DNA of 64,000 nt. It comes from Ifrita kowaldi. Lineage: Eukaryota > Chordata > Aves > Passeriformes > Cinclosomatidae. The stretch is taken from NCBI GenBank assembly GCA_013398055.1, contig VZRS01014563.1, positions 511,032 to 575,031 on the forward strand. Direction: 5' to 3'. The notes beneath the pieces are model-generated. The model made no database searches. It saw only the letters and a list, made by a program, of their open reading frames with translations, and was not told where the DNA came from. Positions 38,728 through 52,000 of the stretch are shown one piece after another. Both the position numbers and the translations under genes were made by a program. The number at the start of each line of letters is the position of its first letter. Positions within the stretch are counted from its first letter, which is position 1.

Positions 38728-41700
38728 AAGCTAAATTATTTAATTATTCATTAAATTAGCCCCAAATGCGACAGCAGCACTGAGACAAGCACTCAGTCTG
38801 CAGAGCAGTAAAACAACTGGCATTAAAAAGTTGTTTTCCCCATTATTTAACGAATTAAAGCTCTGGTCATAAACAAGTCATCCAACAGCCTTTTCAACCA
38901 TGGGACAACTGATGTGTCTCTGGTGTGTCGTTACAGATGATAGCAGTGAGAGATTGGAGACAAGATGAGGTCATTCCTAATGAAGACGAACTTAACCTTT
39001 TTGGTAGTGGGATGTCTAAAACTAATTAATCGTATTCTTAGAAACTCTGAGGTGATTAAAGACACGTCATTTAACAGAAACTTCCCTCAGGAGAACAATT
39101 GAGGGTTTACCAAAACTGCAGAGGTTTTCCAGAACTTGAGCACGTTTTCTGAAAGTGAAGCCAGATTCACTTCTGATGTGTGGCTTCACTGAAATCAAGC
39201 ACAACAAAGAGGAACTTGGGCTTGCTCATTTTTCAGCTGTACCTCTAAGCCAGGCTTTTTTTCTTTTTTGCCATATCCTTCCTCAAACACAGGTAATTGA
39301 AAGCAAAAATGAAGATGGGTTGTCTCTTGCTGTGTGACAGTTTACCTTCTCTGCCATAAGAGAAGATTTAAAACAATCACTTTTTTTGAGCACACGTGCA
39401 GGTGTGACTGCACAGGGGATCCAGCAGTGGCTGGAGGTCACTCAGAGCTGGGCTATACCCCAGACGGGCAGCACAGGCACTCAGAGGAAGTTCTGTTAAG
39501 ATCATAATTTGAATGCATCAGGCAGACCTCTGCAGAGGACAAATGGCCTCTGAGGAGTTGTTGAACATAAGTTCAAGGGCAGGTGTTCAGATTCACTCTC
39601 TGTGCAGTGGACACGGTGAGAAATAACTCCTCTGGCCCATCAAGGGTTTCATGGATTTCATTTGTTAGTGGAACTACTGTAGCATATTCCTTTTTCCCCA
39701 AAATATCAGCTGAAAGGAAGTGACTGTAAAGGAGCATTTCTGTGCTGGTGGGCACTCATCCAGGATGTGGGAGATCAGAGTTGAAGCCAGGCTTGGGCAG
39801 AGATACCATGTGCTCACCCAGCTGCCTCTCCACATGGAGCAGTCCCAGCAGAGAGACTGGAGAAGCTCCGCTCCAGGGCAGTGGCAGGGAAATGCCTCTG
39901 GGATGTGGGAGAACAACTCTGTGCTTCCAAGATCACAGGAGTGTGTATCTCCCACTTCTTAGGAGCATGGTCCAATTAGCTGTTTGTGTCTTTCTCTCAA
40001 GACGCTTCATTTTGGAGGTTAGAAACCTTCCCCAACAAACACTTCGATGAATTTGCTGTAAAACATATTTTCTTTTCTGGCATACTAATGTTAGCAAACA
40101 TAAAGATGTTGCAGCAAAAATCCTCAGCCGGTTTTAGACAGCACTTAGCGGAGCAGATCAACCTCCATGCTTCAACTTCAGGAGCACCTCTGGTCTATCC
40201 CTAAGCACTGCCCTTTCTTCCTGGAGACTGCAAGGATGGGTCCAGTCAGATGTGTTGGGCTGACCTGGGCAATCAGAAATGTTCCTGGTAGGGAAACACC
40301 TCCTCAGCCTTTTTGCAATGCAGTGACTTTTATCCTCTGCTCAGCCCTGTGTTCCTTTTCCTCTTCAATTCCCTTCTGTGGACACATGAATGTTAACTGA
40401 CGCTGCCATTATCATCTTACAAGGCAGAAAGGAGTCAAGCTGCACTTGGGAAGAGCTATTTAGCCAGCTCCATGAAGTCTCACAATTCAGGTCATCTGTC
40501 AGGCGCTGGAGTCCAGTCCTTGATTCAGCAACATCCCAAACAGACAATTAAATCTATCATCCCAACTTGTCCTATTGACGTCTGCTGGCAGGCACAGGAC
40601 TGAAGTTACATCTGTCCTTGAAAGATTAGACCCCTTACTCTCCTCTAGTGCTTCAAATAAAATAGTTGGAAGCCAATTTCTTGTAAAGTTCACTGGTTTT
40701 CCACCTGCAGAGCAGCTGTGGGCAAAGGGCCTTGTGTTTTATGACTATTAATAATTCTAGCCTGTGCTACAGAAATATATGAGAAACTTCAGCAATTTTT
40801 TCAGTTCAGTACTTGAATTCTAGAATTAGAGTTTGAGACATCTTGTTTCACACATACTGCAGAGGCGGAGAATGGAGACAAGTTGTCATGCATGAATGAA
40901 GATGCTGGGAATTGGATGAAAGAGATTTTCCCACCTCCTAATAAAAGTCAAAAGTGACTCATCTGAAATACAGGAGATTAACAGTGGCCAATACTTTCTG
41001 TTTGTTAAAGTTTGACGTTGGATATTCTTATGAAAAACACGAGCCAAGAAAATCTGTGTGAAACACCCAAGAGCCAGAAACTTGATGGTTTCATGTTAGA
41101 ACCATTTTTAGGCCAAAATTTTGAAACAGAACTCTCTCTGCTCTTTTCTTCCTCCAATCCACTGTTCCTTAAATCGGAAAAAGCTTTTAGAAGGATTTTT
41201 TTGGTCTCTTCCTGAAATTGACAGGTTTCAGAACATCTACTTTGTAAAAGAAAGAAAAATGGTCTCAGGTTAGTGGCCATTAATATGCCAGCTGCATAAA
41301 TCAGATATCTTCTACCCTGGATCTTAATATTAAAAATAAAATGTCTACATGGGACAATGAAAAGTGTGAAAATAATCACCAGTAGACCTTTATTTCCCCC
41401 AGGTTGCAGGGAGGAGCTATGGAAATATTAACTATAAAGGCATTTAAAAAGGCATTGCTTAAATTTATCTCTATCAGGATTTCTGGCTGACAAAGTGTTA
41501 CTTTAAACTAATTTGCATCATCCATCAAAAAGTAGGTCTTCAAATGAAAAGATTTAGATTTTTAATGCAGGCCCATAAAGTCCCAAGGACTTTTGGGCAG
41601 TGAACAATGAGGTCAGCATCCTCTTGAGAAGCCAGGCTGATCTACAGACTCCAGAGGTTCTGCGCCCCACTATTTATTGCTGCAGGGAGATCGTTCAAGA

Positions 41701-42246
41701 CCTGTGTGTTTCACAACACAGAGATCTCAAAAGCTCACTGGGGTTTGGCCTGTAATTTCTAGCTCTGCACAGGTGGGAGGGGATTTGCGGCTGGTGTAGT
41801 TTAGGAATTTGGCTTGGAAGTAACAGGAGTTGCCTTGGGACGAGCAGACAGATTCTGGAACGGTTTTATTAGTGTGTTGTGCAAGAAAATGATCTGTTTC
41901 TTCTCCATTTCGAGAGGGAAGAGGCCATAAATTTTGTCTTTTTGAGGCTGCAATGGGAGAGGTTTCCTGGCTCATTCAGGTGCAACTGTCAGTGAAGGAA
42001 GCAACAAGTTTAGAAACAAGCACTGTCCAAACCGCTGTCCTTCTGTAGATCAAGAGGAGAGCAACAGGTCAGTGGGGTCTCCTCCATCCTTCTACATGAA
42101 GACAAACTATGTGCAGAAGACTTCCTGTTCTGAAGACTTTTAAACAGGATCCCTGAAAAAAAAAAAAGAAAAAGCCACAGAACCTTTTCCCTGTGAATCT
42201 CCATTCAGCTCATCTGACAGCTGAGCTGCTTTTCCGACAGGGGAAG

Positions 42247-42278
42247 AAATCCCCAGCTCCATTTCAAGCTGGGGATTT
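42247..42278. repeat. Perfect GC-containing inverted repeat, 12-bp arms, 8-base loop
   Basis: AAATCCCCAGCT at 42247-42258 is mirrored exactly by AGCTGGGGATTT at 42267-42278 around CCATTTCA. Unlike the other palindromes in the window, the arms hold a CCCCAGCT core with seven G/C pairs in 12, so an RNA from either strand would form a stable short hairpin. It is much shorter than a typical microRNA precursor stem, and pairing does not extend outside the arms (G at both 42246 and 42279). Confidence 0.85.
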
Positions 42279-45200
42279 GCAGACCTGGAGGTCTCAGCCT
42301 CTTTAATGGGAGAGTGTTAAGAGAGATGATATAATTTCATATTAACAGCACAATAAACTACTTACTCCTCTCTCTGACACTGAAACTTGGCTCTGGGGAG
42401 GCAGCCAGACCATCGTCTATTTGAAGGAGCAAAGGTGAGGCATCACACTGGTGTTTGTATGAATATTTCATAGCTCAGAGCAGTAACCTGTCTGTTCCCT
42501 TACAGATGCCTAGCTATGCTCTAAACAAAATGCAGAATGTAGCTATAAGCAGATGTACATTTGCTTAAATCTTCCTTTGCACATCAGTAAGTTGACTGAA
42601 ATTGCACAGAGTGTGAAAACGTACAGAGTGGAGGAAGAAGGGAGGAAAAGAGACCTCGAGGGTCTGACAGCAATTTTCTTGTACTCCTTTCAAATGAGAG
42701 GGCAGCACATAATGAAAACGCTGCTAACAAACCTCATCTGCTGCCTGTGCCCTGCACGGGGATGTGCTCCCTGTGGCACTGGTCCCACTGCAGGAGACAC
42801 CAGTGCCAGGTGATGCTGGAGGAGAAGAGTTGTCCTCCTCTGCTGCTCATGCTACACAAACAGGCAGCTTTGACTCCACCACGTCAAAGGCAAGGGTAAC
42901 ATGTTCCTCTAACCGTGGTTGCCCTCTCTGTGACTCTTCCCTTTTCATTTACTCAGCACTTTCAGTCCAGGCTGCTTCTTTGGAAGATATGACTAGAATA
43001 AAATGATAAAAAATAATCCAAAGTATTTCTCAATAGCATTTTATGCCCCATACTAGTGTTAACCTCTAGCAGAGTTCCCCAGAATTATCATTGATGGTGG
43101 CCTATGGATTGACTTTAAATTTTGTTGCCTGGCTTTTCCTGGACTTCTTCACAGTATAAAGCACTGGTGGCTCTGCAATAAAAAGTAAAAAATCCGTGTA
43201 GTTTTTCGTTATTAAGATAATGAAAGCTTGCAGCAAATTTTTTATTGCACAAATTTTCACAGCTAACAAGCTCCAAAAGCAGCAATATCCTGGTGCATTT
43301 CCTACGTGCTTGTACTGCAAGAGGAAAGCAGGTAGCTCAGAGGACTAGCAAATGCCACGTGCAGTAATTTGATGCACAAGTGCCATTAACAATAATGGGA
43401 ATTGTATGTCTGATGATCCATCATGCAGAGCAAAGAAGATTCAGCCCTGGGGGTTTGCTGTGCAGCCTTCAAAAGTGCAAGGCAAAGTATGGAGGCAAGT
43501 AAAGTCTGAGAAGCTTGTTTCTGCTTTCGTGCCCATAAAGAGATGCTAGGAACAGCATTTTTAAGTCTCACGAGAAATCCACATCTCTGCTTTGTTTTGT
43601 TATTTGGAGGGGGGGGTGGGTTAATTGATAAAGCAGAATAAGTTTCTCAGCCTAACTATCTAAGTTCAGACTGAACCAGCTGCTGGTCACCAGGTGATTA
43701 AGGACCCTTCTGCTCTCAACCCCGGGGCTCGGTGCTCACAGGGTCAAGCGCTTTGCTCTCTGGCTCTCTTCCCTCTTGAAATAACCAGGCTAAGCTGTGT
43801 ACATGGCAGGAAGGCCCAGAAGAGTCTTGGCCAAGCTCCTCTCCCTGGTGTTTTTTGATGAGCTACCTCAGCATTGTAGCTGGTTTAGAAAATAAAATAA
43901 ACCCACAGTTTCCATCTGAGTTCTTCCAGACAGCTTTAATTATTCATTTCTTGAAATCACAAATATAAAAACATTCTGGGATAATTTTCTTCTTTGTTTA
44001 GCTGTTTTTTCATGGATTTTTTTACCCCCTAAAAGAGTACTCAATTTCCTAACCAAATTTAGTCAGGACCCAGCTTGTAAAATTTGTCCCACATCCATCT
44101 GATCAGAGAGGCAAAATGAAGAGGATCTCACTGAGGAAACAGGACAGTGGCTGGTGCACAAGGACAAAATCTGGCCCAACACAATTCACTAGATTTCTAA
44201 AAACAAATGGACCATTGCTTCATCTCCCCAGACTTCTCACAAGGAAACCTTGAAGTGCAGCCTGTCCTTGACTGCTGACCCAAAAGTCCATTTTATGGTG
44301 ATACTTTTTTTTCTTATTGATACTTTTATTTAAGGCACAGTCTTCCTCCAAAAAGTCAAACTCTTGGCAAAAGGTCAGGCTCTCTTTGTGCTCTGCGTTC
44401 TGTCCTTCCATGTCAGCAAGAAAATGTATTTTCCCTCCTTGTAGCTCAATCAGTGATGGAAACCAGGCACAAGTACAGGACAAGTGTTGGACCTTAGTTA
44501 TAGGCATTGTCCACTCTCTCACACACACAAGCTCAAGTGAGCTAAATCAAGCCCTCTAAAAATGGTGAATTGGTGATTTGGGAGCCCAAACGGACTGAAA
44601 ATTCCTTTGCTACTTGTGACCAAGCGTGGAAAAAGAGAAAATGGGAGAAAATGAATGTGAGCTTCAGATCCAAAGTAGAGCCTGCAGATCTGTCAGGCAA
44701 AGATGCTTTTGAGTTGGAAATGGGGCACATCTTTCTTCGAGGTTTCAGAGAAATAATGCTGGTCTCTTGTGTGTCACTTCTACCTTCATGTTTTGCACTA
44801 AGTTGGAGTTCACCTTCCCTGAAGGTTTTTCCCTTCAAGGCTTCATTTCTCATCTATTTGCCACTACCTGGGAAAAATAAGTTACACGGAAGATGAGCTG
44901 AAGGATTGTTCTTAGACATAAGGATTTCTTACAGTTTGATGTAGTTCCTCACCCTGCCCCTTTGAAGGTCTCTCTGCAGTGTGACACTTGAAAGGGAATA
45001 GAAGAGCAGCCACGGGATGCTGCCAGAAGAATTTTGGTTCAGAATCCTTCTGTTGGCCATTTATATCTGTTTTGGTTTTTTATTAGAGAGCAGAGTTGTT
45101 TCCTGAAGTGGGAAAAGCTCCATCATTTGGAATATTTAAGAACAGTAAATAAGGTATTAAAAATTTATTATCTGGCTCAGTAGTAAGGGGTTTTTTAAGG

Positions 45201-48200
45201 CTTAGCGGCAGAGTATGGACAAAGTGGCCTAATAGCCTTTTTTCAGTTGCTGTTTTTATGGCCCTAAAAGCCACTTGACTTAAATAATTCACTGCCCTGT
45301 GTTCCCAGTAAGCTCCCACCTGTCCCTTTCAGAGTAAGCACTTGTGCTGTATGAACAAATGACTTTACATTTGTGTAGTCATTTTCCTTCTACCTGTCTC
45401 TTCTACTTTTTCTGTATTTTTTGTGACCTGAGAAGCCCTTTGGAACACAAAAAAAATCTTGCTGAATCTTTGCTATGCACGTCCCAGTGTTTTACAGCCA
45501 CAGCAAAGGATGGAAAGATAGATATTTTTTAGCAGTATAAATGCAGGATCAGGCACTTGGCGATATCCCTGATTTGATCATGGAATGGTGGTGACTGCAC
45601 AAATGACCCAATTACAATTTATGCACTCCAGCAGCTGTTTGTCCACACACTGGCGTGCACAGTGGCACATGGTGTGATGTGATACACAGTGTTTATGTCC
45701 TGTTTAGGGCAAATAGAGTTGAGATGTTTGAGATCTACATTTATTTAGTTTTTTTATTGCCACTTTCTGATTGACAGCTATTCAGAAAAGTGTTTGCCTG
45801 AGCTATGTTTGTATTCTCCAGGTAGAAGTGTATACTGCATCTATTAAGACCTTCTGATGCCTGTCAGTTTTATTTTACTGAATAATGCACCTGTCGTTTT
45901 AGCTAAAACCCGATTCCTGTTATTGTGGAAGCTGTTTTTTCTCTTTCTTCCAACATTAGCTTTTCAAAAATCATGGGCTGCATCTTCAGAGCCAGCCCCT
46001 AAATCTGCTCCAGCAATCAACCACAGGTGCAATTTTGTGAGTACAACCAATTGCAGGAGGAAATTATGGAACTCAAAGATCAAGCATCGCCCTGATTTGT
46101 AAGCACAAATAGCAAGGATAAACGAAGTCGATGGGAACTGTAAGTGCTCGGTTTCTCAGTGCAGTGCTGCTGTTTGCACCCACAAATTAGATGATAAGAA
46201 ATCAAATCCTGCTATTCACAGTGTCAGTTGATTGCAGGCTTGAGGCAGGAGACTGAGATGAAGTAAGTCCCCCTAAAAATGTGATCCTTCAGGCTTACCT
46301 GTGCTTTTCTGTAAAGGCAGAATTTGTCGTGCATTGTTGGCTAATCTGTCTGATTTGGCATCTTCAGCGGTGGGCGGTGTCCCTTCACTTCATGTTTTTT
46401 GAAAAAATTAAATTAAAAAATGGGGAAACAAAACATAAAGCAGTGGGGATGCAGAGAAGTTGCTTGCAGGAAGCAAAGGGGTAACTTTATAGGATACAGC
46501 CCCATACACGCTGTTCCCTTACAGTAAATAGAGTGAGTTTACAAGTGCTGGGACAAGAACTGGGCAAGAAACTCACCCTGCCCCATTCCCCTACCTTTCC
46601 TCAGTGTGTTTGGGTCTTTGGAGCACGTGCTCCTCAGGCCAAGACTGTCTCCCAGGACATCTCTGTGCATTTATAGTCCCCACCCTGGTGCAGCCTGGTG
46701 GCAACAGAAATTGCAGGGGATAAATCGCTCCATAATCTCTGTGCCTTCTTGTGTGTTCCTTAAAAACGAGGTGTAAAATGTTTTATGTCGTCCCACTGCT
46801 GGGTTATAGGTTAAACTCAAATCCAGACGTATTTTTTGAGCCTCTTACACTTTGGACTAAAAGGTAATCATTTACTACCAGCTATCCAGAATTTTATATC
46901 TATATATATCTCAGGGGTTTCCTAATATACGCTTAGTAGTTTGAACTTGACCATAATTACACTGTTATTATCTTCATAAGCTTTACTTATCTCATTATCA
47001 ACTCCTTCCCATGTTGGAGGTCAGTGGAGTCTCCCTTCTATTAGCCATTTAATCCTTTTACCCAGTAGCTCTGTTCTCATTGATTCACTTACTGTATTTC
47101 TCTGTAGCTAATATCTCTGACATTTCAGACCAACCTCTCCCCTTGCCTTTCACTCTGTCCAAAGTAATCTCTACCCCTATAGATTCTGAGTTCATTACTG
47201 CCCGCTTCAGGAGTGCTGCAGATCACCAGTAAAACCTTTATGGTTTTGCCTTTGGAGTTGTGCACGTTTTGCTGGGGCTGCCTGTCCTTGGCACAGGGCG
47301 GGACTGGGGGACACCACCAAAATGTGCATTATTTGCAAAGAGACAGATGAAGACTGTGGTGCTGGTGGCAATAAATAAAAGGAAGCCATACCCATAACTA
47401 GGAAAAATTACCATTCTCATAACACTGCTTTTACTGATTTATATCAGATATCTTTGCTGATGGATGCTATGTTGTTTTAGAAATAGCATTTATTGATTTT
47501 ACTCTCCCTTTGAGATACAATTAACATTTTTGAGGCTTTGTTTCTCAGTCCCTTTCCATCATATTGTCATTCACGTGTGATCCCATTCAATGTGAATCCT
47601 GGTTCATATTTCTGACTGGGGTTGTTGCTGCAGGAAGGAGAGTCTGTTGAGGAAAGAGAGAGTTTGGTTTTGAAAAGTCTTCCAACTACTTTCCCAAAGA
47701 AATTATTTCCTGTATGCTAGCTTGAAGTATAATTAAATTATAATTCTTTTAGTTATTTTTTTGTTTTAATGAGGTGACAGTTTCTTAGGCATCCAGAGTG
47801 TTCTTCAGTTCTTGGCAGTCTTAAGCTGAACACGTGCTAAGTCTAGCAAGGATAATTACACCAGCTGTGACCTTTTTGAACACATATTTGGACCAAAGTA
47901 GTTTTCAGTCACTTTTGATTGACTTAGAGCTTACTTGAATTTGCTTTCTGTAAACTTCAAATATTACCTTTGTGGTGCTGTGTTAAACTGGGCTGTGTAT
48001 GTGCATGTCCTGAGCGGTTTTACCATTTGATATTTGCTCCTCTTTATGGTGCCTGGCGGCTTTGGGGAAGCCTTACAGAAGATTGGGACAGACGTCCAGG
48101 TGCTGCTTTGGGCTCAGGTGGCTGTGCCAGGCTGTGAAAGGTGTCCCCAGAGGTGGGCACTGGGGTCCTGCCCCTGGGGCAAGGAGGGGTAGAGTCAACT

Positions 48201-48760
48201 TGTGGGTCCTTCAGCTGATTCCTCTTTTAACGTGTGCTGTGTGCCTCAGCTCTTAGGAGAATAAAGGGAGGATGAAAAAAAATAGAAATAAAAGTTCTCT
48301 TTTTGAGTTGTTGGTTTGGTTTTTTTTAGAGGGGATGGGTGAAAATGTTTGTTTAAATCAAGAAACTGTTGGTGTCCCTGAGAGCATCCTGGGATCCATA
48401 GGGCAGTTTTGGTTCTAATTCATGGTTTTTACACCTATAATGCTCCATCTTTGGCTCTGGTTTATTACTAAAGGGCAGCTGCTTAATTAAGTCAGCTTTA
48501 TTCAAGAACAAATGTCCTGCAAGGTATTTAAGAGAAATTTTACTTCTGTTTTTGAGCTACACCCCTGAGTGTGCATGCTGGATAGCAGAGTCAGTTAATG
48601 TGGCATTTTTATTAATCTAATCTAATAAACAGGCTTACCAGTAAGTGAGTGAGAATAATTTGTTGCTATTTATGCATTCCTTCTTCTCAGCATTCTTATG
48701 CTCACAGGATATATTTAGTCACATTTTATTATTTCACCTATTTTGGCTTCTGTGCTACAG

Positions 48761-49047
48761 GGCAGGCAGAGCTGGCAGCCTTTATCAGAGTTGTTTCTTT
48801 CCACTAAACAATTTCACTGTTGACCAAACAATGCATTTGTTTCTCTGGGAAGGGTCTGCTCACTGTGAAATCCAAGGAACTCTCAGAGTGGAGACACATA
48901 ACTTCAGGCTGCTGGAAAGATCCTGGGCTTCACAGGGCTTTGTAACCTCCCAGCAGCTACGGCTGAGTCCACCACGAGGTTTCCATCACTGTTGCTCTTC
49001 TGTTGAACAGAGCTGGGGTTTGTGGGAGGGAGTTTTTTCCAAGGAAG
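48761..49047 (+). other. Possible spliced exon (unproven, function unknown)
   Basis: A pyrimidine-rich run ending in GTGCTACAG (48752-48760) resembles a splice acceptor, and GGAAG followed by GTAAGC at 49048 resembles a strong donor, bounding a 287-base segment. One frame stays open across it. The derived peptide shows no domain, signal or family I know, and the surrounding frame (48645-49061) begins at GTG rather than ATG. It could be an internal exon of a long non-coding RNA or of an unrecognised gene. Many sequences of this quality are never used, so this is a prediction only. Confidence 0.12.
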
Positions 49048-52000
49048 GTAAGCAGGGGTGATCTTGTTCTTGGGTAAACTACACCAAAGAGGATGAAAAA
49101 GGTGACATTTGTATCCCCTCTCTGATCATTCACTTCTGTTTAAGGTTAGAGAGGGGGTTGAATGCACCACTCTTGTGTCTGTGTCTGCCTGGGGCCGGCC
49201 AAGCAAGCCCCTTCCCTTGAGAAGTCCATGTTGGGGACATCTGTGATGGGTTCTTGCAACAGCAATAAGGCTTGTTTACACTGGGAAATAGCAGAGGTTT
49301 GCAGAGTAGAGCAGTTGCTGCTGGGGACAGGAGTAATTTTAAGGGATTTTACTCATGGATGGCTCTAATCTGACCGTGTTGGCTGAATGTTCATTAGTGC
49401 TGGGAGCACACTGCACGCCTCCGGAGCACATCTTCCAGGGCTGTTTCATCCCAGCGTTTGCATCCTTGGGGATGCTCTGCCACATGAACCAAATCAGAGT
49501 GGGCATGACGGGCAGGGGTAGCTCAATGGAGCACTGCTGATCTGCAATCAAACCCTACCAAAGAGTCCCTCTCTATATTTTGCAGCAGTAACAAAGCTTA
49601 GAGAGAGCTTTTAAACCAACCCCACAGCCTGTACAGATCCATCTCACCTAAAACCTTCTCTGTGTCTCAGACAAGTCACTTTTGTACAAATCCAGCCCAT
49701 CTAGCACCAGAGACACCGCTTTCCTCTTAAGCCTTGACGATATTTTTTTGTCTTTGGATTCCCTGGCTGAGAGTTCGGCCAGAGCTACTCCAGTTGCTCG
49801 GCAAGGGCTCTCGGGGTGGAGTCTGCGATCCAATTACCCAGGCTTTGCCTCCATGCAGCCCTTAAGTGGCTGCTGAGGGATGATTCATCTTAAATCATTC
49901 CTCCTGTCAGCATTTTTGCTCTACACCACACTCTTGTTTGTTTAAACTGATATAGTCACATATATAACCCTGACAGCACACGCTCAACGTGCAGGTAATA
50001 AAGAGGGCATCCTCTCAACAGCTTGTCCTCTTCGGCAATCCTTATGTTTGTGTATTGCTGTTTCCACTGAAACCCTGCAGGCTGGGATTTTCCTTGTGAG
50101 GAAGCATCAGGCTGAACATTCCTGTAAATCCCGCCCTAAACTGCTCATTTGGCATAATCATGTGGTCTTAAAAGGTGGTAAAAGCCCATAGATGGGATGG
50201 AATATCCCGTTAGCTAATCGTGCATGCTCCACTGAGCTGGGTTCGTGTCCCATGCAGGTTGTACACGGTGCTATAGATACTGTGGCCCAGTTTTTCCCTG
50301 GTTCCAAAATTTTAACACAGAGATAGACTCTGCTGGATCCCGTAGGTGGAAGTGGGTGATGAAGACGCGGCAGTGCTCAGCCCTGTAGCAGCCTCCCTGC
50401 TGAAGGCAGTTTGACCCAGCAGTGCCACACATGAGACTGGCGCCTGGTAAAAGCTCCAAGCAAAACTGCTTTTCGCATTTGTGCAAAATAAGTGCCCAGC
50501 ATGAAGCAAATTTCTTCAGAAACATGGATGCTGACAGGTTTGCACCCAGGAGACTACAGAAAAAAAGCCAAATGCTGGCTTGGTTTCGAGGACGTGGAAA
50601 TAAAGGAGATTGGGGGGGTTCGGCGTTGGTTTTGGGGATTTTTTTCCCCTTCTGGAGCACTTTAAGCATCCATACTGAGTAATGAGTGTGACCCAATGCG
50701 CGGGACGTTTCAGGGTCCCTGTCTCTGACCCATCTCCCACTGGAAAGATATAGAGAAGAAAGCCCAAATGTTCAGCACTGGCTTCCACATACAACACTTT
50801 CTGAGTTTCAGCAGTGTTTGACAGAAGGCTGTGTATTTTCCCCTACACAATCTGACCTGCACAGTCGATGCTGCAGGGCTCACAAGGCAGCATCCCCTAC
50901 ATCCGATGAGGTGGGAGCCTGAGAGTTTCCTAGACGTTAGTGTTATGAGCCATAATATCCTGAAAGTCTTTCACTCAAATATATCTTGGGATATATTCTC
51001 TAGAGGTTTTTTCTTTTTTTACCTTGGAGAGAATCCAGGGCTCGTTCTTTCGGGCTATAAATTCTTCAGCGCAAGGATTTTTGTTTTCTTTTATGTCCCC
51101 AATGCACCTCGTGCCACTGCACCACTCGGTCCAAGCCAAGTAATATATTACCATATGAAAACATCATTTACATTCAGCCAAGGCTCCCTTTGTTCTCCCC
51201 CAGAAGGTTCAGACCTCTGAGAGGCAGATGGGGTAAATCACACAGCACTCACTCTGAAGGCCACCCGCTATAACCTGGCCCAAACCCAGCGCTCTGCCCC
51301 AGGCCACCCCACCCACCTACACTCCCAGATCCCTCAAAACACAAAGGGGCTACAGAGCTGGCCCTTATCTGAGTAAGAGTTTAGCCGGGGGACGTGGCCC
51401 AAGGTGGAAAATCAAGGCAAAACCACACAGAACATCCACTGAGGGGAAAAAAAACCACTCTGGAAATTTCTAAGTCCTGATGATCTTGTGAATTCCTTTA
51501 GTCTGCATAATAATAAGGATCATTAAAATGAAAACACTCTGCCATTACAGCCAGGAAAGGAATCTATACCACTTATATGATAATGCTATGAAGCTACATA
51601 GAGGTTCATGAAATATGGATGTGCTTACATGCACCATAGTCTAAGTTACATTTGTAATGCTAAGTAAAGTGTCTCCCTGCAAAACACACATCCATGCAAA
51701 AACATTCCAGTGGAGAAGGCTTAGTTTGATTTACCTCAGGTTGGCACTCTGTTTTCTTATTATTGGGTCATTTTATTGTGCATGTTATGCAGGAATTCTG
51801 GCATTGAGTCTTCTAATACTTATCTTGACGGATGGGAGGTCACTGAGGTTCAGCTCTGGGTCATTTTCTACGTCTCCCTTTTCCTGACATCTGTCTGTAC
51901 TGTTCGCTTCCTGTTTAAATCTTGGATTCTCCACTTCGGAAACTGCAACTAAATTACACGTGCTGTATATTCTATATATGAACATGCCTCTCACACATGG

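Larger units (their letters stand above)
32471..42246. other. Non-coding unique sequence
   Basis: No gene is supported. Frames of up to about 124 codons appear on both strands, often overlapping (for example 36541-36891 plus against 36709-37023 minus, and 41005-41379 minus). None resembles a known protein. The stretch holds conserved-element-like sequence near 33170-33430 and 35140-35460, a second TGCAATTAAT pair near 34819, and an AT-rich palindrome at 38703-38727. No repeat-family ends were recognised. Confidence 0.6.

Noticed and set aside
42155..42172. Long A run as the tail of a processed pseudogene or retrocopy
   Set aside because: No coding-like or known RNA sequence lies upstream on the matching strand. 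Other A or T runs (13985, 10210, 58925) likewise have no retrocopy attached.
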